Shown here one piece after another: positions 1 to 11,321 of a stretch of DNA of 64,000 nt; position 1 is the stretch's first letter; every line of letters begins with the position of its first letter. The DNA comes from Phyllostachys edulis. Taxonomy: Eukaryota; Streptophyta; Magnoliopsida; Poales; Poaceae. Where the stretch lies: assembly GCA_036346405.1 (NCBI GenBank), contig CM070548.1, positions 51,317,779 to 51,381,778 on the forward strand. Direction: 5' to 3'. Both the position numbers and the translations under genes were made by a program. Under the pieces are notes generated by a model that did no database searches, was not told the origin of the DNA, and saw only the letters and a list, made by a program, of their open reading frames with translations.

Positions 1-1262
1 ATGGAGATGGCAGCTAGGGTTTTGGTGGAACAACTCAACTCACGACTTTCGTGTGTCTCGTCTGTTATGTTCACCCATCTCCTTCAATAGCCTCATGCAT
101 CTCCTTATATAGTGCTCGTGACGGATCCTATCCGAACACCTTTGATGAATCATATCCATACTGGTTTGTTCCAACCCGTTAAGTGTGTGACCCATTAGGT
201 TCATGTGTAATCGGTTGTGACTCGGAAACCTTTTTCGATCACGAGTCGTTAGCGGTTCCTAGCAGGACATAACAATTCCTAAATATACACAAATTATATT
301 GGATGAACCTTAGTGCAATATGATCCATGACCAGGTCCCCATCACTTATGACTAGGTCCTATCTCTATATGACCAGTTCATATTTGGTCACGACCAGTTT
401 GTAACTCCTTATGACCAGGTTTCGACCACTATGTGATTATGTTCGACCAGTCTACGACTAGCTCGTATCTCCATACGACCAGTCCGTAACTATTCGAACT
501 AAGTGACCTACTCGTGTATACTCCCTTTGTCTCACGATGTCTGGTTGAACTCCAGGTGAGATGTTGTGTCATCCATGGACTGTTCAATACTTTCTCGATC
601 AAGTGTTGGATAACTTCACGTGGTCGAACACTTCGACCACTAGTGGCATGGCCATTCACTTTCTTTATCCGATCACAACGAGGGGCCCAGAGACATCTCT
701 CCTGTTATGTTACGAGGGGCAAATCCCATATCCGATTAGTCACATTCTTCCGCATGTTTCATAGCAAACCCAAAAGCTACCTTTATGACTACCCATTTAC
801 GAGTAGCGATTGGCAACCCCTAAGAGTGCTATTACACATGTAGAAAACCATGCTGATCTCAGGTCTAAGGATTATACATCACCATTGCTTGAGACCAACT
901 AACGACACATAGAATCGTAACAATCTCAATAGTGTCTCAAGGTGGGTCAATCCAACCCCATGTTCTCTAACATGTGCCCACATTATTGATTCGGTATCCC
1001 CATACCTATGACCGGTGAAGCATGGTCATCAATCAATACAATGTGCTAGTCGATAGTCAATAGTGTTCTGACCATTGACATCCGACCAGGGATACATTTA
1101 GAACGACATCATATAAGTTAAGAGTTTCACCAACAAGTCACATACTTGTTAATCTTCATAACCAATAATTCATTCAAGGAACAAGATAACATATTATCCA
1201 ATATTATGAACATAATGAAATATAATCATCTCTATGATTGCCTCTAGGGCATATTTCCAACA
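1..1262 (-). mobile_element. Ty1/copia LTR of BARE/Angela type, partial
   Basis: Read on the minus strand from 1262, the sequence starts TGTTGGAAATATGCCC followed by TAGAGGCAAT, which is the characteristic LTR start of the BARE/Angela/WIS group of grass copia elements (recognised from knowledge of the family). The LTR runs leftwards out of the window, so at least 1262 bp are present. Only the U3 part and the start of R are visible, with a minus-strand TATA box near 104-111. The 320-500 stretch has degenerate repeats of an ATGACCAGT-like motif. GATAA (1263-1267) may be one copy of the target-site duplication; the partner would lie outside the window. No coding sequence is expected here. Open frames at 429-659 and 514-843 look incidental. 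Confidence 0.8.
104..111 (-). promoter_or_regulatory. TATA box of the BARE/Angela-type LTR
   Basis: TATATAAG on the minus strand lies about 1150 bp into the LTR. That is where a BARE-type LTR promoter would be expected; transcription would start near 70-85 and run left out of the window. Confidence 0.55.
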
Positions 1263-3305
1263 GATAATACAATAACAGTCTTAAAAATAACAATCATAAG
1301 GATTACTATGGAGTCTATCATTCTCTTATTTCAATTATTCAAAAACACCTTGAAGGGTGGACATAAAAATAGAAATATTATGTTATAGAAATCTCCAAAT
1401 TTAACTTAAGTTACTGATTTATTAAGACTGGTGTTTAATGAAGTGAAGAGTGCATATGTTTATTCTAGCCCTTCCTATGCAAGACATCCTCACAGAGGGT
1501 ACCTAAAAAATAAACAGGCAATACGTGTGAATCTAAGACTCAGCAAAGTACAGCTAAGACAATAGACAAAATCTCATAAACAAACTTTTCTTCTATCTCA
1601 ATTCATCATCCACAATAAAATCACAACATTTCAACTAACTTTGCCATGCATTGCAAATGCCACAAATGCACATACTTTTCTCTTTTGCATATATCAGTAA
1701 TGCGGAGTATGCATTCGTCGATGCATACCCATGCCTGTGCCTTCTAGCACAGGGACCTCAAGCCTACACTCCACAAGTGTGGGGACCTCTTGCCTGTCTA
1801 ATACATGATGGGGACCTCAAATATATCAACGCTTGGCTACCACATAGTCCAAGACTCAAGGATAGTGTAATGATGCACATGAGCCACTACACTTAATCAA
1901 CATATGCATATAACAACAACTGTAGGACTATGAATAACAATTCACATTCGCAAGCATGAACATTCCATTAATACTAACCAACATATGCATGTAACCTCAA
2001 CAGTAATGTTATGAATAAGGATTCACAATCACAAAGCATTAACATTCCATAAATACCAATCAATATATTCTACCTACTATTGTACTTGCCTCAACCGTGT
2101 AGAGTAGGATGTCGAGAAGAGGATGCTATCCCTGGATTCACACCCCTACCTGAACAATTTAATAACCACACTAAGGGGACATTTCAGAGCTTACAACATT
2201 ATATAAAAAAATTATATAATTATCTACGCTCCCTAGTGCAACCCCAAACATCGTTTCCCATGAACATCGTTTTGTCCCAAAACAGGGCAGTCGTCTTCTA
2301 AAAATCATATCTTTTCTTATGATTACTCAAAAATGGTGTTCTTAGACTTTCTCAAAAGCATACAGAATTACTCACATTAATCTAGTTGGTCAACTTCCCT
2401 AATTTTGTCATTTACTATTTTTTTACTAAATAGCTTATTACGACTGCTAGAATCTGGCAGATATTTTGAACAGCAGAACTAAAATATTCATAACTTTCAG
2501 TACATTTATTCAAAAATTATGTTCTTTAGCTCTATGGAAACCTTGTGAAATCACCTACAGTATTCATGTTGGTGAGATCCTCTAATTGTTTCGTTAACTA
2601 ATTCTTATCATCCAATTAATACAACCTGCGAGAATCTTGATAGAACTCCTAGACAACGGTGTGGTAAAATCTATAACTCAAGATTTGTTCATCCAAATGA
2701 TGTGATCTAGGATCCTATGAAAAGCTAAATATGTTACCCACAAATCTCTAAGAGGTGACCAGAGCAACATTCGCATTTACCAACCCTAAATCTACAGTGT
2801 GAAACAATCTATCTACACCCGATCTGCTACCTGATATAACCCGAATTGTGAAAGTAAAAGACTAAGAAAAGGGGATACGAAAGTCACCCTTGAAGAAAAC
2901 AATGAAAACCACTGAAGAATCCGCGAGATCTCCCTTCCTCCTTCCTTCTCCCAGTTCTCTTCCTTTCTTCCTTGACCGGCAACACCTAAAGGAGGCTTCT
3001 CCCTTCTTCTTCTTCTTCTTCTTGGCCAATAGCAAAAGGGGCCGTAGGGAAGGGGTGCTAAAGTACCACACGCTATAGTGCCTGGGTGGTGCTACAGTAC
3101 CATGGAGGTGCTAGGGTTTAGCTGCTCCCTCCCCTCATAGGCCGGCTCCCCCCCTTGGGCCAAATGCCGTGGGCCAAGAGCCCACGGCCCAGGTTGTCCT
3201 AATTTTTTTCTGGTTTCCCTTTTCTAAATTCTGAATTTCTCTTTTAATTCCATCTATTTCCTTTCTAATTTATTTAATTCTATAAAGTTTGAATGGGATA
3301 TTACA
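1263..3305 (-). mobile_element. Gypsy-type LTR, minus strand, 3' end truncated by the copia insertion
   Basis: The right boundary at 3305 reads TGTAATATCCC on the minus strand, a typical gypsy LTR start. The interior (1530-1830) matches in reverse the solo LTR at 9034-11321: the GAGTC hairpin near 1529-1541 and the repeated 'GGGACCTC..ACTCCACAAGTGTGGGGACC' block near 1750-1810, seen there at 10560-10680. The left end is cut at 1262/1263 by the BARE-type LTR. A TTC microsatellite lies at 3004-3023. No gene is visible. The open frames 1651-1896 and 2080-2301 have no recognisable product. Confidence 0.7.
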
Positions 3306-4393
3306 ACATGCATGCATGCATGTGGTGGCGCAGCCCATCCCAGTGCAACTAGCGTGGCGCAGCGCGACCCGGACACCATAGCACAGCAGGCGGCGCGACC
3401 CAGTGGTGCACTAGATCCCAGTGCGTAGAGTGGTGTTGTGGCCCAAGCTAGCGGAGCCGCGGCAGAGGCTCACTGGGGAGAATGAGCTGAGGGGAGCTCT
3501 TGGGAAGGAAGAGAAGAGAGAGAGAGAACTCTGGAGAAGAAGCGAGAAGAAAGAAAGAAATAGGGAAGAAAGAAGAACGTTGCCAGGGCTGTCGGTGGAG
3601 AAAAGAAAAGAAAAGGAGAAAAACAAAAGAAAAGATAGAAGAAGGAAAAGAAAAAAAAAAGAAAAGAAAAGTGAATAGTAGAAAAGGCAAGGGTGCAAGC
3701 GGACGAGAGGCCGAGCGGGACATGGAATCGGCGGCGACTACGGTAGACGTGGACGAGTGGCCAAGAGGACGACGCCCGTGGTGATTCGCACACCTAGTGC
3801 TGCGGTAAATTCATTTTTGTTAATTGTGTTACCATGTTTATGTTGTTAGTTGTGCATGTTGCATAATTGTCATAAGCATGGAATCTTTTCCTGCATGATT
3901 AATGTAAACTATCTGGTAGCTTAGACCGATGTAATTCTCCAGTTAGGTCTTAATTGTGCATATGTGTGATATGTGATATGTGTGATATGTGATGTTATGT
4001 CAGTGGATACGAATAATTAGATCATTGTGGCAGAATATGTGTATTGTTGATCGGTGGATGTCGGATTAAATGTACTCAATCTTGCTTAAATTTTTGTTCA
4101 AAGTAGGAGGATGAACCAATTCTAGACGACGACGGGTCTTTCTAGAGCTTCATCCTTGTCGGTTGCGTGTGGGATTGGTTGGGGCATACCACTGGATCAA
4201 TTTGGTTTATTTACTGTGCTTTCCTCTGTACTCTATTGTTACTTGAGTCTTATTTGGCTGGTCGGCCTTTGCATGTATGAAATGTGTATGGATGTGATTA
4301 TCAATGTTGTTGATGTGTGTACTAGCCACAGATCATGGGACTATTACGGTACACACACGAGGGCTTCGGGTATTCAATGCCTAGGGTTCGACA
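3306..4393 (+). mobile_element. 3' part of an LTR A-type gypsy LTR, plus strand
   Basis: Positions 4257-4393 are the reverse complement, with scattered changes, of the start of LTR A at 5164-5309. Both share the GGCTGGTCGGCC/GGCCGACTGGCC palindrome and an end reading GGGTTCGACA (4384-4393). The 5' part is interrupted by the minus-strand LTR that ends at 3305. The stretch 3306-3322 is a CATG-type microsatellite and 3480-3672 is a purine-rich GA/GAAAA stretch, so the long frames on both strands there are low-complexity artefacts. No primer-binding site follows at 4394, which argues for a solo or rearranged LTR rather than the 5' LTR of a plus-strand element. Confidence 0.6.
3480..3672. repeat. 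Purine-rich low-complexity tract
   Basis: Almost pure GA/GAAAA sequence on the plus strand. It creates overlapping open frames on both strands (for example 3421-3678 plus and 3470-3793 minus) whose products are Lys/Glu-rich or Phe/Ser-rich and not credible proteins. Confidence 0.8.
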
Positions 4394-5163
4394 ACTAAGG
4401 CGTATGTGGCCACTCCACGTGCTGTAACATCACCCATAGGGTGTGCTGCAGCGTACCTTCCTCGAAGGCACTCCTGCGGTACTACGGCTCCCAGTAGACC
4501 AGCATCTACATTTTTAAGAAAAAGGAAAGTTAGTGAATATGTAATAAGAGACATGGATACAAAATGATACTAACAAGAAAAGAATTGTAGCACATCTTCT
4601 TATTCATTATCTACGTTATTTAACCAACACCTATGGCTCAATTTCAGGTTATACTACCCCTTGGTCTTTATGTATAACTAGACCTTCATAATATCAATCA
4701 ATTTAACACCAAATGAAGGTAGAAGGGGTTTAAAGAATAGTACATCACATCATTTTCAGAATGTAACTATGTTCTGAAATTTTTGGAAAAAACTCATCTA
4801 GAGCGACATCATTATTAATTTAACATCGCATTTCCAAAAGAACTTCATGCAAGTTGTTTTAAGGACTTTTGCAAAACATTATGGCTCTGTTTTAATGTCC
4901 TAAATGTGATTAAAAACCTTTATTTTCAGAGAGAATACCATCCCTTAGAACTATGACTATTTTGAATGAGATAAGATGAGATGACCAAAAGAAGGACATA
5001 GATAAGAGGAGAATGCTAAGAGAGGAAAGATTTAGCAAAACTTCTAAATTTTCAAAATCATTTTCATGACTAAAATAAGTTGCATTTTGAAATCTAAGTC
5101 TTAATCTACTGGCCATTCTAACTAGGGCTTGTCCTACAATCAGTATGGCTCTAATACCAGCAC
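4394..5163 (-). mobile_element. 5' leader fragment of the LTR A element, minus strand
   Basis: This stretch lies immediately inside LTR A when read on the minus strand, with the primer-binding site at 5148-5159. The rest is AT-rich leader without a convincing frame. No gag or pol motif is seen before the sequence is cut at 4393/4394 by the plus-strand LTR end, so most of the internal region of this element is missing or lies outside the window. Confidence 0.55.
5148..5159 (-). other. Primer-binding site (initiator-Met tRNA type)
   Basis: Minus strand TGGTATTAGAGC, four bases inside the LTR edge at 5164. It differs by one base from the TGGTATCAGAGC that other elements here carry and is complementary to the 3' end of plant initiator tRNA-Met. 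Confidence 0.75.
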
Positions 5164-5608
5164 TGTCGGACCCCGGGCTTTGAATACCTGAAGCCCTCGT
5201 GAGTGTACCATACTAGTCCCATGATCAGTGGCTAGTACACACAACTCCAACATTGATATCACATCCATACATTCATATGTACAAAAGTAAAGCAAAACGG
5301 GTACATAACTGTCGGACCCCAAATTTGGAGCTTGGGATCCACTATGCATAAGGTGTCATTCCCTGGATTAGTAGCTGACAAGCACAGTTACATTTAAGTT
5401 CACTCGCATAACTACAGAAGCTCACAGCAAATACACATTTGGGTTCATAGCTGCGACCACATTTGAACATGAAGGACATCTAGGGAGGTCTTGAAGAGGG
5501 TCCTGGGTGGGGTTCAAACCCTAAGGAGGTCCTGAGAGCCAAGGGTGGTCCCGAGGAGGTCCTGAGGAGGTCTTGGGACATCTGGAAGTGATCTTTAGAC
5601 CATATAGG

Positions 5609-5965
5609 GGTGGTCGTGAGACAGCTGGTTGTGGTCTTGAACTATCTAGGGGTGGTCGTGAGACATTTGGTCGTGGTCTTAGACCATCTAGGTGTGGTCA
5701 TGAGACATCTGGTTGTTGTCTTAGATCATCTAGAGTTGGTCGTGAGACATCTAGTAGTGGTTTGAGACTATCTAGGGGTGGTCGTGAGACATCTGGTAGT
5801 GGTCTTGGACTATCTAGGGGTGGTCGTGAGACATCTAGTTGTGGTCTTAGACCATCTAGGGGTGGTCGTGAGACATCTGGTTGTTGTCTTAGACCATCTA
5901 GAGGTGGTCCTGAGACGTCTAGTAGTAGTCCTAGACTATTTAAGAGTGGTCGTGAGTTATCTATT
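5609..5965 (+). repeat. 42-bp minisatellite, about 8.5 copies
   Basis: The unit is close to GGTGGTCGTGAGACATCTGG followed by TTGTGGTCTTAGACCATCTAGG. Because 42 is a multiple of 3 and the unit lacks stops in this frame, a 131-codon frame (5573-5968) stays open with a 14-residue repeat around GGRETSG..LRPSR. It lies between the LTR 3' edge and the GGCCG palindrome, so it lengthens the U5 part of this LTR. I do not consider it protein-coding. Confidence 0.9.
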
Positions 5966-6060
5966 TAGAGTTTGTATGCCCACTGATCGTGAACTTTGCT
6001 CAATGTAAATGATACTCAAAATGAACAGTGCATGCCCCATGATATATTACATAAATATCC

Positions 6061-6328
6061 GGCCGAGCGGCCATTTGATTTTACAAAAGCGCCCCTTAGG
6101 CGATAGTTTTACAAAAGTCAAGAACACAGAGTAGAAAGCAAGTACGGAAGCAAAATAAGTTGTGGTGGATCCATTCACTCTGCCACAGGCAAGTGACTGG
6201 GGGTCCCAGCCTAAACTTCGTTATCTTCACCACCATCTGGTCCATCCTCCGTGAAGTACTGGTAGGGGTCTTGGTCATTCGGGTCTGAAAAGATTACATT
6301 GGCAGAGCCTGAGTACACAACCGTACTC
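6061..6328 (-). other. Conserved LTR palindrome and hairpin module
   Basis: GGCCGAGCGGCC at 6061-6072, then GAGTAC (6311-6316), a 6-nt loop and GTACTC (6323-6328). Same order and similar spacing as in the other Tekay-like LTRs of the window. Confidence 0.7.
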
Positions 6329-8417
6329 GTGAGCCAGCCCACAATGCATTTCTTATAGATGCAAGGCTAGTCAAGGGAGGTTCAGAGTTGTTTTATTTGC
6401 ATAAAGCCAAGTTTGAATTAAACTAAATTAGAAAAATCCTGAGACCTAGCATTTTAACAAATCCGTTTTCAAAATGAGTTTTCATTTGAAAAGTACTAGT
6501 GGAGGTCCCACCTCCTATACCATTGAGTGGCTCCATCCACCAAATACTCGGGCTATCCCGTAATCACCACTGGTCCCCAACTAGGCCTTTTTCAAATCCT
6601 TGGGGTCCCACCCCAGCCTTCCCTTTTCATCACAAATGGTCTTGTAAAAATGAAAGCTATATCCAGCAAGTTCTCAGCACCGCTCTTGACCGTGAGCACG
6701 TCTATCATGATAGTGTTCTTACTCTGCAAAGTTCGCACACTTTACCCACAAGAGGTAATCGCCTTGATATACACACACGTTTCCTTGGACATGCGAATCA
6801 AGGGGAGATTACCACAAGGCCTTTACAATGCTCATTCCTCGACGCAACCCCACCCGCTAAGGTTTCCACCGCCCGGTGCCAAGCACTTCCAGGAGGACCC
6901 CTCTTGCGCCATGTGGTTTCTCTGTGGCTCCCTTTCCTCTTTACCCACGCCACATTCCTCCAATGGTGGGCCACGCCGAGGTGAGCAAATTAGTTGGCCA
7001 GGTCGTACACATTATAGACTTGTGGTTGCACTGTTTTTGCATGAGAGGTCATTCCAAGATTTGGTCCTTAATTGACCAGGGTGGTACATCCACATACCAA
7101 CAGCTTCTCGTGCCACCGGCACCAGCCATTCTTCCCAGCCGCCCCAGTCGAAAATAGTTTTTCAGGTTTTATTGTTTTTGGAAATATCATTTACTTCAAC
7201 ATACCAGCCAGGCTCCCAGCCTTACTGCCCAAATCATTTTCCAAAGTTTTTAAGGATTGCAGTTGGGCAACTTAATGCCCTATTGACAATGTATCTAAGC
7301 AAGGCTAAGCATGACACTTAGATACAGACCTATCAACTAGTATGTAATCCATTAAGTCTAGGGTGACAATGGATAATGTCCAAGTTCAAGGGTTGGAAGT
7401 TTATACACAAGTATATGTTAGGGCATTAACTATGATCTAGACCAATTTAGTTTGGTAAAACATAGCAATGCAGTTTCATAATTTAAAGCAACATAATTTG
7501 CAAAAAGTGGGTGCAACATGGTCAAAGGATTGACTCGCCTTGTTCAGGGTGCTGCTGATCGAGATCCTGATCAACGAACGGTTCTTCAGTCGCCTCGGCT
7601 TGATGGAGGCGGGAGTGGGCTAGTCGGGCGATCTTTGGCGACGTGGACCCCGACTATGAGAGAAGCTCCGCGCTACAAGTAGCTTGAGGAAGGCGGGTGG
7701 TCTTCGGTCTTCAAGGTTGCTCCCTAGAAGAAGATAGATGGTCCATCAAGGAGGTCTTGGAGTATCCGATGGGTGTCAATGGTGAAGACTGTGATGGGGT
7801 GGCGCTCGATAGAGACTAGCTCTTGAGCTTGTCTGGAGCTGTAGTTCACTTGGAGGAGAAAGAGAATGAGGTTAGCACTGGAATGGTGAAGAAAAAGCAA
7901 TGAGGGGCTTGGAGCGACTATATACATATGGGCACTTTGACACGGTGACAATGAGTCGTGGTACATTCTTCTTTGTCGGAGTTAGCGACAGATGTAGGTG
8001 TTGTGATGGTCATTAATGGCCGATTGACAGCCTCTGCCCTCGTGCACTCTCGGCCGCACTTGGTGCCCGTAAAATGGGGGAGACCGAACCGCTCCAACAT
8101 ACGGCTAGAGGTCTGGCTGCATCGGCTTGACCAGCGGCCAGTCAGGGGAATAGTGTGCTATGGGAAAGAAAAAGACTAGGAGTCTCTAGAGTGGTTTTCA
8201 TTGTATTGGTATGCTAATATCTTAGAGATTTCTAGTCTTGGTGTCATGCATACTATCAAGAGAAACACGATGCAACCAGTATGGAAGCTCAACAATGCAT
8301 TCAAGAGGTTCAACAATAGTTATCACATGAAAAAGTTTTAAAAATCCCATATTTTTACATTTATGAATATTTGGGTTGTTACAATAACTTAAGTGATTAC
8401 AATATTTACATCACAAG

Positions 8418-8667
8418 GGCCGACTGGCCAAATAAAAACTTAAGTACCAGAAATAGTAGAGTGACAGCGGAAGCAAAATATGTAATAAGTACAAAAATTT
8501 CCAGCAGCATGCCCATCCAATCCCTTAGGCAACTGATAAGAGACAAGTCCTAGAAAGTTCTACCACCAAACCCACCGGTTCTGGGTGCGAAAAAGACGTC
8601 GTCTAGCGTAGGCTCGCCCTTATACTTTGAACAATAATTTAAGCAAGATTGAGTACATTGTGTACTC
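8418..8667 (-). other. Conserved LTR palindrome and hairpin module (LTR A)
   Basis: GGCCGACTGGCC at 8418-8429 and the perfect inverted repeat GAGTACA-TTG-TGTACTC at 8651-8667. Confidence 0.75.
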
Positions 8668-9033
8668 AGCAAGACATGAGGCTCTCTACTACAAGTTGTT
8701 TTTAGCATTAAGCAAATTTTGTTTGCAATATCAATACATGGTACATTGCAACAGAAGTTTAAAGAGCAATTAAATAGATAAAGGACAACTAGTAAGTAAT
8801 TGAATGAATAACAATAACAACTCGAAACCCTCCTCGGCTACGAGCAACTTTTAACTTTCAGCCATAGACATGGCATTCAACTCAAATGTAAATCAACAAA
8901 TCATTCCCTCATTTTCCAACAAGAAACGTTTTTGTGAAAATCAAGACTATACCCATCAAGACTGCACTTAGCACACTCATGACCGTGAGCATGACTATTT
9001 AAATAGATTTTACACTCTGTAGAGGTGTACAAT

Positions 9034-11321
9034 TGTAATACTCCAATTTAATTCAAGGGAGAATAATTGAATTAGAAGAAGGACCAAATAGAAAATAGAT
9101 TTAACAGTAGTTAGAGAGGGGGGTTTCTACAATAGTTGGACAACCTGGGCCTGGGCCCTGGCCCAATAGGCCTTGTGGTGGCCAGCCAAAGGGGGAGAGG
9201 CACCACCCTCCCCCAAAACCCTAGCCGCCACCCCCTAGTCCCCCTCCCCCTTTGTGGCTGCCACCCACATCTTGCTTGGCCGCCACCCCTTGCACCTCCT
9301 CCTAGCAGTGCCTCCTCCCTCCAGTAGTGCTTCTTCCTCCAGTGAAGTCCCCTCCCGCTGCCGGTGAAGAAAGCCTTTTCTGCTGCCGGCCATGTGGAAG
9401 AAGAAGGCAGATTGCCTAGTTTTTGGTCAGCCAGGAAGAAGAAGGAGAGGAAGGGGAAGAAGGGAGAAAGGAAGGGGAGGGATCGTGGGCTGGTGGGTGT
9501 GTTCATCAGCGGTTCTTCAAGGGTAAATCCCGTTCCCCTTTCGATTAGTTGTTTAATTGAGTAATTAGGCGATATCAGTAATAGATCTGTTTAGTGCAGT
9601 CTCTGTTGGCTGACATTTTTGAGAAAGTTAAGCGTAGATTATGGTCTAGACACCTCCTAGAAAGTTGTAGGTTATGTCAGTATCTTTCTGTAGGTTCTTA
9701 GATCACGTTTTTTGGACGAGCGGATTAGGAGTTATGAATTTCGCAGCGCTGCTGTTCGGTAGATCTGTTATAATTCTGACAGTTATTATTAATCAGAATT
9801 AAGTAGATAGTGAAAGGAGTATTTAGAAGATCCCACCATAACGAAAGATTAAGGTATTTTTATTAGCTTTCTATAAAGCAAAATAACATGAAATTTGGAT
9901 AACTGCACTAAAAGTTATGTTAGATTTAGTGCCGCTGTTCAGAAACCCTGATGAGAATTAGCTATTCTATTAATCAGTTTGGTAAGGGTAGAATACGGCT
10001 GAATATGGAAAGCTCACCAAATAGGTTTAGGTGGGGCATTTGATAAGCTTTCCATAAAGGCTAAGAACGCCTCATTTGGATCTTGGATCGAAAAGTTATG
10101 AATTTTAGATTATGACTGTCTGTCGAGGGGACAGATTGACATTTAAGAGTTTGGAGTTGGGATCACGCTAGAGAGTATAGCGAGTTCGTATTTACTTCTA
10201 GCTTTGTTCTTGGTCTAGAATCGTTATCTTAGAGTGCTTGTTAAATTAATTCAGGTGGGGGATTGGTTCCGGGGGCAGCGCCCTCTTCGCCTCTTTCATC
10301 TTCGCACGGTTGAGGCAAGTACAGTTAGTGGTAGATTATTCATGTGTGATTGTTCATGTTTCATAGTATTATGAATATATGCGCTATTCATGGATGCTAG
10401 AATGTTATGAATGTCAATGATCATGAATGCTAGAAGTATGAGTAAGTTTATTCATGTATGATGTTGCTGCGAATATAGGTTTATGATGGTTTAAAGTTTT
10501 GTTCATATGCATCATGCTATCATATTGGAGGCTTGGTCATGTGGTGACCAAGCATTGATTGAGGTCCCCGTCATGAATATGATGGGCTTGTGGTCCCCAC
10601 ACTTGTGGAGTGTGGGCTTTTGGTCCCCATACTTGTGGAGTATGGGCTATGGTCCCTGTGCTAGAAGGCATAGGCATGGGTATGCATCGACGGATGCATA
10701 CTTCGCATTATCGGTATATGCAAAAGAGAAAGAGAAAGAGAAAGTGTATTTGGGCATCTTGCATAGCATGAACATATGAAATGTTTATTATAGAGATTTG
10801 TGGATAGATGAAGATGATGATTACAGTTGTTTATGTCGTTGTCTCATTAATTGTACTTTGCTGAGTCTTGGACTCACTCTTGCTGTTGTTGTGTTTCTAG
10901 GTACCCAGTACATGAATGGCATGCATGGGAGGGAATAGATTTAAGTTTGGTTGCACCTTGGCACGAACCATTCACAGATGATTAAATTGGATGATGGTTT
11001 AGTTTTTGAGTATACTATTTAAAGGATTATTTATGATTATGCCTTATGCATGGAATAATTTGTAATAGAGTTGATTAGAGGATTATGGATGCCTTTTTGA
11101 TTATGCCTTAGTTGTTTAGCATGATTTGGATGTTCTTTAATAATTAGTTTAAATTGGATGATTGGAATATTGAATGTTGCTAGAATAATCTGTTAGAACC
11201 TCCGGTATAGCCACCTATACAAAAGAGGTTCTGCCAGAATTTAGTAATAAGACTTAGTTTTATTTTGTTTTCTATATTTGTTCAGTAGCATTCCAGGCTC
11301 ATGTTAGGCTGGGGTGTTACA
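9034..11321 (+). mobile_element. Solo gypsy LTR, plus strand
   Basis: Starts TGTAATACTCC and ends GGCTGGGGTGTTACA (2288 bp). It is flanked by ACAAT (9029-9033) and ACAAC (11322-11326), a 5-bp duplication with one change. The host LTR A text reads continuously when it is removed. There is no PBS, PPT or coding motif, so it is a solo LTR. The GC-rich 9120-9560 segment gives overlapping Pro/Gly/Arg-rich frames that are not credible proteins. The 3' part has the GAGTC hairpin (10863-10875) and the TGGGAGGGAATAG block near 10926. Confidence 0.88.
10863..10938 (+). other. Conserved LTR hairpin with downstream AG and GGGAGGGAATAG block
   Basis: GAGTC-TTG-GACTC at 10863-10875, then a T-rich run ending in TTTCTAG/GTAC (splice-acceptor-like) and ATGCATGGGAGGGAATAG (10921-10938). 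The same order occurs in the LTRs at 34718 and 42706, and in 48885. Confidence 0.6.

Larger units (their letters stand above)
5310..8383 (-). mobile_element. Solo gypsy LTR, minus strand
   Basis: Begins TGTCGGACCCC and ends GGGTTGTTACA, flanked by a perfect 5-bp target-site duplication ATAAC (5305-5309 and 8384-8388). At 3074 bp it has no PBS, PPT or coding motif, so it is a single LTR left by recombination of a full element. It contains a 42-bp minisatellite (5609-5965), the GGCCGAGCGGCC palindrome (6061-6072) and the GAGTAC hairpin (6311-6328). Open frames 6499-7157 and 7724-8179 match nothing I recognise. Confidence 0.9.

Noticed and set aside
5609..5965. CRISPR-like array
   Set aside because: Units are head-to-tail without unique spacers, and the sequence is plant retrotransposon DNA. 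It is a minisatellite.
5573..5968. 131-codon frame as a repeat protein
   Set aside because: It exists only because the minisatellite period is a multiple of three; there is no start context, no family match, and it lies within a solo LTR.
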